64,000 bases of DNA, taken from positions 1 through 64,000 of the forward strand of contig NZ_CADFDB010000016.1 in the NCBI RefSeq assembly GCF_902832845.1. Direction: 5' to 3'. Positions 8,284-16,854 of the stretch are shown here, in pieces (positions within the stretch are counted from its first letter, which is position 1; each line of letters begins with the position of its first letter). The notes beneath the pieces were generated by a model. It worked only from the letters and a program-made list of their open reading frames with translations. It ran no database searches and was not told the origin of the DNA. The translations under genes and the position numbers were made by a program. The DNA comes from Burkholderia metallica (GTDB lineage: Bacteria; Pseudomonadota; Gammaproteobacteria; Burkholderiales; Burkholderiaceae).

Positions 8284-8557
8284 ACCTTCCAGTTTCTTCT
8301 GGACGACAGCGCACGGTCACGACCGTTCATGCGCGACGACCCGCCGCGCCCGGTGTCGTGCTACCCGCTTGCGCTCGCGATCCGCGACGAAGTGCTCGAT
8401 CTGGAGAAGGCCGGCGTACGCGTGATCCAGATCGACGAGGCTGCATCGCGCGAAGGGTTGCCGCGGCGCGCAATGGAGCGAGTACCTGAAGCGGGCGAGT
8501 CCGACATCCACTCGCCGAACATCCCGGCGCAGGATCACATCGTCGGTCTGATGAAGG
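8284..8557 (+). pseudogene. metE: metE remnant (B12-independent methionine synthase)
   Basis: Fragment of 5-methyltetrahydropteroyltriglutamate-homocysteine methyltransferase. The frame from 8329 ([38 protein letters not shown]) matches the C-terminal half of MetE. A small deletion near 8461-8468 shifts the frame, so AQWSEYLK is found only in another frame (8468-8497). A large internal deletion then joins straight to [18 protein letters not shown] (from 8503). The lost section carries the His-x-Cys and Glu zinc ligands of MetE. The N-terminal half and the final Cys ligand region are also gone, and the 3' end runs into the permease stop at 8558. It cannot be functional. The upstream limit of recognisable homology is approximate. 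Confidence 0.88.
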
Positions 8558-10060
8558 TCACGCGTGCTCGTGCGCGGCCGTGTCGGCGAGTGTCTCGGGG
8601 GACGGTGTCTCGGCAATCACGCGCCGTTCGCGGTCGAGGTCGAGCGAACGCGACAGGAGCGCGTACACGGCGCCCGCGACGATCAAGCCGACGAGCCACG
8701 CGATGTCGACGCCGCCGAGCATGCGTGCGAACGGACCGACGAACACCTCGCGATTCGCGTCGGCATCGAAGATGTAGAAGAACGGCACCATCGCCGCGAA
8801 GCCGGCCAGGTACGCGACGATGCCGCGCGGTTGCCATGCGCCGTAGAGCCCGTTCGGCGTGAAGAAATGCGCGATCGCATAGTGGCCGCGCCGCACGAAG
8901 AAATAATCGACGAGATTCACCGCGGTCCACGGCACGAGGAAGTAGAGCATCAGCGTCAGGAACGTCTGCAGCAGCGCGATGCCGTTGCCGCGGATCGCGA
9001 ACACGCACGCGAGCACGAACGTGCTGATCGCGACGATCGACGCGACGCGCGCGCGCCGCGTCGGCCGGATCGGCACGATCGAATCGGCGGCGGTCAGCAC
9101 GGTCAGCATCGCGCTGTATGCGTTGAGCGCGATGATCGGCAGGAAGCCGACCAGCGACACGATCGCGATCAGCTTGCCGAGGCCCGGCACGAGCGATGCG
9201 CCGACATGGTCCATCGCGATCAGTGCGTCGGCCGCGTGCAGCTTCTGCGCGAGCCACGCGCCGAGGCCGATCATCCACGTGCCCGACAGCGACGCGCCGG
9301 CGAAGATCACCGCGATCAGCTTCGCGCGGCTCGTATGCTTCGGCAGATAGCGCGAATAGTCCGACACGTACGGCGCATACGAGATGTTGTAGCTGGCGGC
9401 GATCGCGAACTGCGTCGCGAACGCGATCCAGTTGAAGCCCGGCGCGGCGGCCGGCGCAACGGCGGTGTGTGCGGGCGCCGCGTGGCCGAACGCGAGCGCG
9501 AGCGTGACGAGCGCATAGAGCGGCAGCGTCGCGATCAGCGCCCACGTGAAGGTCCGGTGCATCAGGTCGTGGCCGTAGATCGCGAGCAGCGCGCCGATCG
9601 CGACCGCCGCGACGGCGACGAAGCCGCCGTCGATCCCGAACACGTTGTGCACGCCGTCCACCATCAGCGATACGTTGACGACATTGAATCCGACGAATAC
9701 GAACAGCGTCGCGAGCAGCGCGACGATCACGCCGCGATAGCCGAACTGCGCACGGGACTGGATCATCTGCGGCAGGCCCATCTCCGGCCCCTGCGAGCCG
9801 TGAAACGCCATGAAGATCGTGCCGAACATGATCCCGAGCGCGCCCGCGAGCGTCGTCCAGCCCGCCGACAGCCCCATGCCGGGGCCGACGAAGCCGATCG
9901 AGATCGTGAAGAAGTGGAAATTGCCGAGAAACCAGAACGGCCCCTGGCTCCCCAGTTTCGCGTGGCGTTCGTGTTCCGGGATGTAGTCGATCGAGTGGTG
10001 TTCGATCGCGAGGCCGGCCGGTTCGGCGCGGTCGAGGTCGAGGGTGTCGGGGCGGTTCAT
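8558..10060 (-). CDS. NCS1-family purine/cytosine-type permease
   Basis: 500-aa inner-membrane permease of the nucleobase:cation symporter-1 family, with about 12 hydrophobic spans. The N-terminal [18 protein letters not shown], the segment [18 protein letters not shown] and the C-terminal [12 protein letters not shown] block are typical of cytosine/allantoin/hydantoin permeases. The start is the ATG at 10060 (MNRPDTLDL), chosen over longer frames because GGAGAC lies just upstream and the extension is low-complexity. Its stop abuts the metE remnant, so this is a deletion junction, although the protein length looks normal. The substrate is a nucleobase-like or small nitrogen compound. Confidence 0.88.
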   Translation of the reverse strand: MNRPDTLDLDRAEPAGLAIEHHSIDYIPEHERHAKLGSQGPFWFLGNFHFFTISIGFVGPGMGLSAGWTTLAGALGIMFGTIFMAFHGSQGPEMGLPQMIQSRAQFGYRGVIVALLATLFVFVGFNVVNVSLMVDGVHNVFGIDGGFVAVAAVAIGALLAIYGHDLMHRTFTWALIATLPLYALVTLALAFGHAAPAHTAVAPAAAPGFNWIAFATQFAIAASYNISYAPYVSDYSRYLPKHTSRAKLIAVIFAGASLSGTWMIGLGAWLAQKLHAADALIAMDHVGASLVPGLGKLIAIVSLVGFLPIIALNAYSAMLTVLTAADSIVPIRPTRRARVASIVAISTFVLACVFAIRGNGIALLQTFLTLMLYFLVPWTAVNLVDYFFVRRGHYAIAHFFTPNGLYGAWQPRGIVAYLAGFAAMVPFFYIFDADANREVFVGPFARMLGGVDIAWLVGLIVAGAVYALLSRSLDLDRERRVIAETPSPETLADTAAHEHA

Positions 10061-10196
10061 GACGGCTTGTCTCCATGGTCGCGCGCGGCGCGTCGATGCG
10101 ACCGCGTGCGCCTGCCCTGCCGCGACACCGTCGCGGCGGGCGATGAATATCGGGGGATGCCGGGGCGGTGCGGTACGCCGCCGGACCATTCAACGA

Positions 10197-10226
10197 AAAC
10201 GGGCAGGCGAATCGCCTGCCCGTCGC
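10197..10226 (-). terminator. Terminator after the MHS-family symporter
   Basis: The perfect stem ACGGGCAGGCG-aat-CGCCTGCCCGT (10199-10223) lies just past the stop of the minus-strand symporter gene. Read on the minus strand it is followed by TTTT. It should end the gbuA-symporter transcript and separate it from the NCS1 permease. Confidence 0.75.
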
Positions 10227-10232
10227 GGGAAC

Positions 10233-11558
10233 TTACACGGCGCGTACGCCGCGCGGCAGCGGTTCGTTCACGTTGCCCGGCGCACCGGCATCGTCGATGC
10301 CGACGCGGCGCGCAATCAGCCACACGCACAGCGACGACAGGAGCGCGGCGCTCGTGTACTGGATCGCGAGCGGCCACCATTGCGGCGCGGTGTTCTGCGC
10401 GATGACGGTCGCGACGAGCGGCGTGAGGCCGCCGGCGAGCGCGCCGCACACCTGGTACGCGATCGAGATCGCCGTGTAGCGGATCCGCGCAACGAAAATG
10501 CCACTGACGAAGCCGGCGACCACCGAGTAGTAGCCGGATTCCGCGAGCGTCGCGAGGCCGACGCCGACGGTGATCGACACCGGCGTGCCCATGTGCACGA
10601 GCGGCAGCATCGCGAACGGGACGATCGCGGCCCACGCGCCGGTGATCAGCAGCACGCGCGTGGTGCCGAAGCGCTGCGCGAGGAACGCGGCCGCGAGCTG
10701 CACGACGAACTGCAGCACGGCGACGATCGTCATGCAATGCAGCACCATCGACCGGTCGAGCGACAGGAACTGCGTCGCGTAGCTGATCATGAAGATGTTG
10801 CTGAAATACACGCCGGCGATGCCGTACACGTTCGCGCCGATCGCGAGCAGCAGCAGCGGCCAATATTTGAGCGCTTCGCGCAGCGGTTTTTGCGCGATGT
10901 TGCCGCTCTTCCTGACTTCCTCGAACTCGGGCGACTCCGACACGCTCGCGCGGATCACGAAGCCGACGATCAGTAGCACGGAGCTTGCGAGGAACGGCAC
11001 GCGCCAGCCCCAGCTCATCATGTCTTCCTTCGACAGCGTGCTGATCGCGCCGAACGCGAGCATCGACAGGATCAGGCCGCTCGCGCTGCCGAGTTGCGCG
11101 AACGAGGCGAAGAACGTGCGCTTGCCTTCGGGCGCATGTTCACCGGCGAGCAGCACCGCGCCGCCCCATTCGCCGCCCACGGCGATGCCTTGCAGCACGC
11201 GCATCAGCACGAGCAGGACCGGCGCGATCACGCCGGCCTGCGCATGCGTCGGCAGCAGGCCGATCGCGACCGTCGACACCGCCATCAGCATCAGCGTCGC
11301 GAGCAGCGAGCGCTTGCGGCCGAAACGGTCGCCGAGATAGCCGAACATCACGCCGCCGAGCGGCCGCGCGAAGAAGCCGACCGCGAACGAACCGAACGAC
11401 GCGAGCAGGCTGATGAAGCGGTTTTCGCCGGGAAAGAACAGCGGCCCGAACACGATGGCGGCGGCGGTCGCGTAGCTATAGAAGTCGTACCACTCGATCG
11501 TGGTGCCGACGAACGATGCAAGCGCCGCCCGCTTGGGTTGCTTGACGGAAGTCCCCAT
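10233..11558 (-). CDS. MHS-family (KgtP/ProP-like) MFS symporter
   Basis: 441-aa proton symporter of the metabolite:H+ symporter branch of the MFS. The diagnostic N-terminus GTTIEWYDFYSYATAAAI leads into span 1, and PLGGVMFGYLGDRFGRKR is the MFS motif A. About 12 spans are visible. The ATG at 11558 (MGTSVKQPKR) follows an AGGAG Shine-Dalgarno. It lies 55 bases downstream of the guanidinobutyrase/agmatinase gene on the same strand, so the two are probably co-transcribed. Uptake of a guanidino compound or related amine/acid is a reasonable guess, but the family also carries dicarboxylates and osmolytes. Confidence 0.88.
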   Translation of the reverse strand: MGTSVKQPKRAALASFVGTTIEWYDFYSYATAAAIVFGPLFFPGENRFISLLASFGSFAVGFFARPLGGVMFGYLGDRFGRKRSLLATLMLMAVSTVAIGLLPTHAQAGVIAPVLLVLMRVLQGIAVGGEWGGAVLLAGEHAPEGKRTFFASFAQLGSASGLILSMLAFGAISTLSKEDMMSWGWRVPFLASSVLLIVGFVIRASVSESPEFEEVRKSGNIAQKPLREALKYWPLLLLAIGANVYGIAGVYFSNIFMISYATQFLSLDRSMVLHCMTIVAVLQFVVQLAAAFLAQRFGTTRVLLITGAWAAIVPFAMLPLVHMGTPVSITVGVGLATLAESGYYSVVAGFVSGIFVARIRYTAISIAYQVCGALAGGLTPLVATVIAQNTAPQWWPLAIQYTSAALLSSLCVWLIARRVGIDDAGAPGNVNEPLPRGVRAV

Positions 11559-11613
11559 TTTTATGTGTGCTCCTCTGTAATCTTCTGATTTGGAATAGGT
11601 GACGGCGCGGGGA

Positions 11614-12570
11614 TCAGTCGCGGTATGCGACGCCCGGGAGCACGCACAGCAGCTCGTACGCGAGGTTCGCACCGAGCAGCGCCGTGGTGCCGAACGGGTC
11701 GTACGGCGGCGCGACTTCGACGAGGTCGCAGCCGACGATGTTCAGCCCCTTCGCGCCGCGGATGATCTCGAGCGCCTGCGGCACCGTGAGGCCCGCGATT
11801 TCGGGCGTGCCGGTGCCAGGCGCGTAGGCCGGATCGATGCCGTCGATGTCGAAGCTGATGTAGACGGGCGTGTCGCCGACGCGCGCGCGCACTTCTTCCA
11901 TCAGCGGCGCGAGCGACTTGTTCCAGCATTCCTCGGCCTGGACGACGCGGAAGCCCTGCTCGCGGCACCAGTCGAAATCCTCGGCCGCGTAGCCGGTGCC
12001 GCGCAGGCCGATCTGCGTGACCTTGTCGCCGTGCAGCAGGCCTTCCTCGACCGCGCGACGGAACGGCGTGCCGTGCGCGATCTTTTCGCCCATCATCGTA
12101 TCGTTCACGTCGGCGTGTGCATCGACGTGGATCAATGCAACCTTGCCGTGCTTGCGGTGGATCGCGCGCAGGATCGGCAGCGCGATCGTATGGTCGCCGC
12201 CGAGCGTGATCGGCTTGCAGTCGTGTTCGAGAATCGCGTCGTACGCGGCTTCGATGCGCACGATGGAATCGTGCAGGTTGTACGGATTGATCGCGACGTC
12301 GCCGATGTCGGCGATCTGCAGCGAATCGAACGGCGCGGCGCGCGTCGCCATGTTGTACGGGCGCAGCAGCACGGATTCGGTGCGGATCTGGCGCGGGCCG
12401 AAGCGCGCGCCGGTGCGGTTGGAGGTGCCGAGGTCGAACGGCACGCCGACGAAGCACGCGTCGAGCCCTTCGGCGCTGGCCACGTGCGGCAGGCGCATCA
12501 TCGTCGCGATGCCGCCGCAGCGCGGCATTTCATTGCCGCCGAGCGGCCGGAAATGGGTGTGGTCGTTCAT
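11614..12570 (-). CDS. gbuA: Guanidinobutyrase / agmatinase (ureohydrolase)
   Basis: 318-aa binuclear manganese ureohydrolase that releases urea from a guanidino compound. All metal motifs are intact: GGDHT (124-128), DAHADVND (150-157) and SFDIDGIDP (239-247). The opening LGGNEMPR and the block RPYNMATRAAPFDSL closely resemble Pseudomonas GbuA, which acts on 4-guanidinobutyrate. Automatic annotation would probably say agmatinase (speB), and the exact substrate is not decided by sequence. The start at 12570 follows an AAGAGACAG-type ribosome site. A divergent LysR gene matches the gbuA-gbuR arrangement, and an MHS symporter follows in the same operon. Confidence 0.88.
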   Translation of the reverse strand: MNDHTHFRPLGGNEMPRCGGIATMMRLPHVASAEGLDACFVGVPFDLGTSNRTGARFGPRQIRTESVLLRPYNMATRAAPFDSLQIADIGDVAINPYNLHDSIVRIEAAYDAILEHDCKPITLGGDHTIALPILRAIHRKHGKVALIHVDAHADVNDTMMGEKIAHGTPFRRAVEEGLLHGDKVTQIGLRGTGYAAEDFDWCREQGFRVVQAEECWNKSLAPLMEEVRARVGDTPVYISFDIDGIDPAYAPGTGTPEIAGLTVPQALEIIRGAKGLNIVGCDLVEVAPPYDPFGTTALLGANLAYELLCVLPGVAYRD

Positions 12571-12673
12571 GGGCTGTCTCTTCCGATGTGGGGTTGCCGT
12601 ATCATGCGACGCGGCCTGGCGCACAGTTTTACGCGCTCCGCCGGGAAAGAAGAATGCGAAGATATCGACGTAA

Positions 12674-12693
12674 ACATCGATTTTCATCGATGT
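12674..12693. promoter_or_regulatory. Palindromic operator candidate upstream of the LysR gene
   Basis: A perfect dyad ACATCGAT-tttc-ATCGATGT lies 10 bases before the LysR start codon in the 133-base divergent region with gbuA. Its position over the LysR leader suggests an autoregulatory or repressor site. No experimentally defined motif is matched. Confidence 0.5.
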
Positions 12694-12703
12694 ATGGAAG
12701 GGG

Positions 12704-13621
12704 ATGAGCGTGCTGGGGAATCTGTCGACCCTCGATCTGCGGTTGATCCGCGTATTTCTCGCGGTCACGGACGCAGGCGGCGTATCGGCCGCGCAGGCCG
12801 TGCTGAACGTCGGGCAGTCGACGATCAGCGCGCAGCTGTCGTCGCTCGAGACGCGGCTCGGCTACCGGCTCTGCGAGCGCGGCCGCAGCGGCTTCCGGCT
12901 CACGCCGAAGGGCGAGCGGTTCCACGCGATGAGCCGCAAGCTGCTCGCGGCGCTCGACGAATTCGGGATGGCCGCGCGGCACATGGACCGTCAGCTCGTC
13001 GGTACGCTCAACATCGGCCTGATCGGCCATACGCCGATTAGCCAGAATGCGCGGATCGCCGAGGCGATCGCCGCGTTCCGCACCCGCGACGAGGCCGTGC
13101 GTTTCTCGATCTCCGTGCGCGCGCCGGGCGATCTAGAGGAAAAGCTGTTGAGCGACGAGATCCAGATCGCGGTCGGCTACTTCTGGCACCGCGTGCCGTC
13201 GCTGCACTACACGCCGCTGTTCGTCGAGCGCCAGGTGGCGTACTGCGGGCGCGGCCATCCGCTGTTCGACGGCGCGGGTGCGCAGACGCCCGCCGACGTC
13301 GCGGGCTTCGAATGGGCGTGGCGCTCGTATCCGCTGCCCGAAGCGCAGATGTCGACGACGCCCGACTGCGTGACCGCGACCGCCGACAACATGGAGGCCG
13401 TCGCGCTGCTGATCCTGTCCGGCCACCACCTCGGCTATCTGCCGCAGCATTTCGCGGCGCCGTACGTCGCGCAGGGGCTGCTCGCGCCGCTCAATCCGGA
13501 GCAGCTGCGCTACGACGTGACGTTCCACATGGTCGTCGCGCGCAACGGGCGCGGGAATCCGCTCGTCGAAGCCTTTCTCGAGGATCTCGAGCGCGCGCAC
13601 CAGCCGCCCGACGTCGCGTAG
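12704..13621 (+). CDS. LysR regulator divergent from gbuA
   Basis: 305-aa LysR-type regulator. The N-terminal winged helix-turn-helix (about residues 9-68) contains TDAGGVSAAQAVLNVGQSTI, and the rest is the periplasmic-binding-protein-like effector domain. The ATG at 12704 follows GGAAGGGG closely. It shares a 133-base promoter region with the guanidinobutyrase gene, mirroring the gbuR-gbuA pair of Pseudomonas, so activation of guanidino-compound catabolism is likely. The effector is unknown. It converges on the Lrp gene, with a weak GAACC/GGTTC hairpin (about 13711-13728) between the stops. Confidence 0.88.
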   Translation: MSVLGNLSTLDLRLIRVFLAVTDAGGVSAAQAVLNVGQSTISAQLSSLETRLGYRLCERGRSGFRLTPKGERFHAMSRKLLAALDEFGMAARHMDRQLVGTLNIGLIGHTPISQNARIAEAIAAFRTRDEAVRFSISVRAPGDLEEKLLSDEIQIAVGYFWHRVPSLHYTPLFVERQVAYCGRGHPLFDGAGAQTPADVAGFEWAWRSYPLPEAQMSTTPDCVTATADNMEAVALLILSGHHLGYLPQHFAAPYVAQGLLAPLNPEQLRYDVTFHMVVARNGRGNPLVEAFLEDLERAHQPPDVA

Positions 13622-13736
13622 GCGATCCGCATCGCCACGGTGAACGAGCGCGACGACGGCGCGGCCGGAGGCGGGCTGACGCGGCCCACATCGATCGGCG
13701 CCGAAGTAACGAACCGGGCACCGGGTTCGGCGGGCA

Positions 13737-14201
13737 TCACGGCACCGGCAACCCCGCGTCGTGCTTGACCTCGCGCAGCGACAGCGCCGATTCGATCGAC
13801 GTCACGCCCGGCAGCATGCGCAGCGATTCGCGCAGGAACGTGCCGTAGTCGTCGAGGTCGCGCGCCACCACCTGCAGCAGATAGTCGGCGGTGCCCGCGA
13901 CGTTGTGGCACGCGAGAATCCGCTCGATGCCGAGCACTTCCCGTTCGAACCGGTCGGCGGTCTTGCGGTCGTGCGTCGCGAACCGCACGAGCACGAACGC
14001 CACGACGCCGAAGCCGAGCGCCTGGCGCGACAGCTGCGCGCGATAGCGCTCGATGTAGCCGTCGTTTTCGAGGCGCTTCAGGCGGCGCGCGCAAGGGGTC
14101 TCCGACAAGCCCACGGTGTCGGCGAGGCGGGCGATCGGCAGGCGGCCGTCGCGCTGCACCGCGGCGAGGATGGCGCGGTCGGTTTTGTCGAGGTCGGTCA
14201 T
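13737..14201 (-). CDS. Lrp/AsnC-family transcriptional regulator
   Basis: 154-aa feast/famine regulator. The N-terminal helix-turn-helix (about residues 5-60, LPIARLADTVGLSETPCARR) is followed by a RAM/AsnC effector domain with the glycine-turn VAGTADYLLQVVARDLDDYG near 100-120. It is divergent from a LysE/RhtB amino acid exporter with 134 bases between the starts, the standard arrangement in which an Lrp protein controls the exporter in response to an amino acid. Which amino acid is not visible. Confidence 0.92.
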   Translation of the reverse strand: MTDLDKTDRAILAAVQRDGRLPIARLADTVGLSETPCARRLKRLENDGYIERYRAQLSRQALGFGVVAFVLVRFATHDRKTADRFEREVLGIERILACHNVAGTADYLLQVVARDLDDYGTFLRESLRMLPGVTSIESALSLREVKHDAGLPVP

Positions 14202-14335
14202 GTTGGCGGATTCCTGATGCGGATGGGTAGATTGTGGCGGATTCCCCTACGGATCGCCAATCCCGAGCCAAAGATGGCCAATAATCCCTCGCTCTCCGGC
14301 GGCAACATATCGCCGTAAGAGGACGGGGGCAGACC

Positions 14336-14962
14336 ATGATTTCCACGCATTTGCTGTTGATTTATCTCGCCGCGCTGGCGGCCATTTATGCGGTGCCGGG
14401 GCCGGACATGGCGCTCGTGCTGCAGACCAGCATCGGCCGCGGCGTGCGGCCCGGGATCGCGGCGGCGGCCGGCCTGTCGCTCGCCCGCACCGCGCACGTG
14501 ACGCTGTCCGCGTGCGGCGTCGCGGCGCTGATCCGTAGCGCGCCGTGGCTGTACGAAGTGATCCGCTATGGCGGCGCGCTCTATCTCGCGTACGTCGCGA
14601 TTCAGGTGTTCCGTTCGCCGGTGTTCGCGCTCGGCGACGGCGATGCCACGGCCGCCGCGGGCGAGCTGCGCCAGTCGTTCGTGAAGGGCCTGCTCACCAA
14701 CCTGCTGAACCCGAAGGCGCTGCTGTTCTGCTCGGTGCTGCTGCCGCAGTTCGTGCGCCCCGAGGCCGGGCCGGTCGTGCTGCAGATGTTCGAGCTGGGC
14801 GCGCTGCTGGTGGCGGCCGGCGTATGCTTCGACCTCGCGTGCGTGTTCGGCGCGTCGCGGATCGCCGTGTGGATGCGCGCGCATCCGCTTGCGCAGACGG
14901 TGCAGCGTTGGACGTTTTCCGCGGCGCTGATCGGTTTCGCGCTGCGCTTGTCGATGGACTGA
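14336..14962 (+). CDS. LysE/RhtB-family amino acid exporter
   Basis: 208-aa inner-membrane exporter with about six hydrophobic segments. The family hallmarks are AVPGPDMALVLQTSIGRG near residues 19-36, the mid-protein KGLLTNLLNPKALLF and the following QFVRPEAGP. The ATG has GAGGA upstream. The divergent Lrp/AsnC gene is its likely regulator. The family exports amino acids or homoserine lactone-type compounds; the substrate is not predictable here. Confidence 0.92.
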   Translation: MISTHLLLIYLAALAAIYAVPGPDMALVLQTSIGRGVRPGIAAAAGLSLARTAHVTLSACGVAALIRSAPWLYEVIRYGGALYLAYVAIQVFRSPVFALGDGDATAAAGELRQSFVKGLLTNLLNPKALLFCSVLLPQFVRPEAGPVVLQMFELGALLVAAGVCFDLACVFGASRIAVWMRAHPLAQTVQRWTFSAALIGFALRLSMD

Positions 14963-15191
14963 GCGACGCCGCGCGGCAGCCATCCCATGGAGCGGGGCGA
15001 CCGCGCGCGATGCCGGTCGCCCGCGCGCACGCGTTGCGGCAGAAGGGCGTGCGCGCAAATCATCTGACTGTTCTACACTTCCTCTAACGTCGCGCAGCGG
15101 CGAACCGACTGACCGAACGGAACCGTCTTCCACCGGCCCTGTCCGATTTCCTGGCTGTTCCGTGCAACGCGGTACCAAGGAGGGTCTGAAC

Positions 15192-16781
15192 ATGGCAAGG
15201 CATCTTCAAGCCGACCGTGAGCCCCGGATCGTCGCCGAATCGAAGTGTCTCGGCCAGTGCGATCCGGCAGAACGTATCCACGTCACGATCATGTTGCGGC
15301 GGCAGGAAGAAGGGCAACTCGACGCATTGGTCCACCAGCTCGCCACCGGCGACGCTCACGCAAAACCGCTGTCGCGCGACGCGTTCGCGCAGCGTTTCTC
15401 CGCCAACCCCGACGACATCCGCAAGACCGAGGCCTTCGCGAAGCGTCATCAGCTGACGGTCGATCGCGTCGATCCGGTCGAAAGCGTCGTCGTGCTGTCC
15501 GGCACGATCCAGCAGTTCGAAGCGGCGTTCAGCGTGAAGCTCGAGCGCTTCGAGCATCGTTCGATCGGCCAGTATCGCGGCCGCTCGGGCCCGATCGCGC
15601 TGCCCGACGAGCTGGGCGACGCCGTCACCGCGGTGCTCGGCCTCGACAGCCGCCCGCAGGCGCGGCCGCACTTCCGGCTGCGGCCGCCGTTCCGGCCCGC
15701 GCGCGGCGCCGCGGCCGTCACGTTCACGCCGATCCAGCTCGCGTCGCTGTACGACTTTCCGGCCGGCGACGGCGCCGGGCAGTGCATCGCGATCATCGAG
15801 CTCGGCGGCGGCTATCGCGCGGCAGACATCCAGCAATACTTCCGCGGGCTCGGGATCAAGACGCCGCCGACGCTCGTCGACGTGAACGTCGGCACCGGCC
15901 GCAACGCGCCGACCGGCGACGCGAACGGCCCGGACGGCGAAGTCGCGCTCGACATCGAGATCGCCGGCGCGATCGCGCCGGCCGCGAAGATCGCGGTCTA
16001 CTTCGCGCCGAACAGCGACGCGGGCTTCATCCAGGCGGTCAACGCGGCCGTTACCGACAAGACCAACAAGCCTTCCGTGATCTCGATCAGCTGGGGCGGC
16101 CCGGAAGCGATCTGGCAGGCGCAGTCGGCGCAGGCGTTCAACCGCGTGCTGCAGGCGGCGGCCGCGCAGGGCATCACCGTGTGCGCGGCGTCGGGCGACA
16201 GCGGGTCGGGCGACGGGCTGCAGGACGGCACCGATCACGTCGATTTCCCCGCATCGAGCCCGTACGTGCTCGGCTGCGGCGGCACGCAGCTCGACGCGCT
16301 GCCGGGCCAGGGCATCCGCAGCGAGGTCGCGTGGAACGACGAAGCCGCGGGCGGTGGCGCGGGCGGGGGCGGCGTCAGCACGATGTTCGACCTGCCGGTG
16401 TGGCAGCAGGGGCTGAGCGTCGCGCGCACCGACGGCGGCAGCACGCCGCTCGCGAAGCGCGGCGTGCCGGACGTTGCCGGCGATGCGTCGCCGCAGACGG
16501 GTTACGAAGTGTCGGTGGCCGGCACGCCCACGGTGATGGGCGGCACGAGCGCGGTCGCACCGCTGTGGGCCGCGCTGATCGCGCGGATCAATGCGGCAGC
16601 CGGCGCGCCCGCCGGCTGGATCAATCCGGTGCTGTACAAGCATCCGGGCGCGCTGCGCGACATCACGAAAGGGTCGAACGGCACCTATGCGGCCGCGTCG
16701 GGCTGGGACGCGTGCACGGGCCTCGGCAGCCCGAACGGCGCACAACTCGCCGCGATCCTCGCGCGCAAGCCGTCGAGCTGA
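15192..16781 (+). CDS. S53 family serine peptidase (sedolisin/kumamolisin type)
   Basis: 529-aa acid-acting endopeptidase. Residues about 25-165 form a pro-kumamolisin activation domain. The catalytic set is intact: E250 and D254 (GEVALD), the oxyanion Asp D336 (ASGDSG) and the nucleophile S453 (GGTSAVAP). A C-terminal calcium loop lies near D490-D507 (DITKGSNGTY). The ATG at 15192 follows a strong AAGGAGGG. I see no N-terminal signal peptide, unusual for a protease made as a zymogen, so export may be non-classical or the enzyme internal. A terminator hairpin lies between it and the following S10 peptidase gene. Confidence 0.92.
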   Translation: MARHLQADREPRIVAESKCLGQCDPAERIHVTIMLRRQEEGQLDALVHQLATGDAHAKPLSRDAFAQRFSANPDDIRKTEAFAKRHQLTVDRVDPVESVVVLSGTIQQFEAAFSVKLERFEHRSIGQYRGRSGPIALPDELGDAVTAVLGLDSRPQARPHFRLRPPFRPARGAAAVTFTPIQLASLYDFPAGDGAGQCIAIIELGGGYRAADIQQYFRGLGIKTPPTLVDVNVGTGRNAPTGDANGPDGEVALDIEIAGAIAPAAKIAVYFAPNSDAGFIQAVNAAVTDKTNKPSVISISWGGPEAIWQAQSAQAFNRVLQAAAAQGITVCAASGDSGSGDGLQDGTDHVDFPASSPYVLGCGGTQLDALPGQGIRSEVAWNDEAAGGGAGGGGVSTMFDLPVWQQGLSVARTDGGSTPLAKRGVPDVAGDASPQTGYEVSVAGTPTVMGGTSAVAPLWAALIARINAAAGAPAGWINPVLYKHPGALRDITKGSNGTYAAASGWDACTGLGSPNGAQLAAILARKPSS

Positions 16782-16806
16782 CGCGCGGGGACACAGCTTT
16801 GCGTTC

Positions 16807-16835
16807 GACGCGGGTGTCCTGCCCGCGTCTTTTTT
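16807..16835 (+). terminator. Intrinsic terminator between the S53 and S10 peptidase genes
   Basis: GACGCGGG-tgtcctg-CCCGCGTC followed by six T residues lies within the 73-base gap and ends only about 7 bases before the AGGAG Shine-Dalgarno of the S10 gene. No room is left for a promoter after it, so S10 expression needs read-through or a promoter inside the hairpin or the S53 gene. Confidence 0.85.
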
Positions 16836-16854
16836 CACCTCCAGGAGCAGCACG

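Noticed and set aside
8329-8862. 177-codon plus frame starting in the metE remnant
   Set aside because: Only the first part matches MetE; the rest reads antisense through the NCS1 permease, so it is not one gene.
13706-13732. GAACC/GGTTC hairpin between the LysR and Lrp genes as a terminator
   Set aside because: The stem is short and no T-tract follows, so it was not listed as a separate feature.
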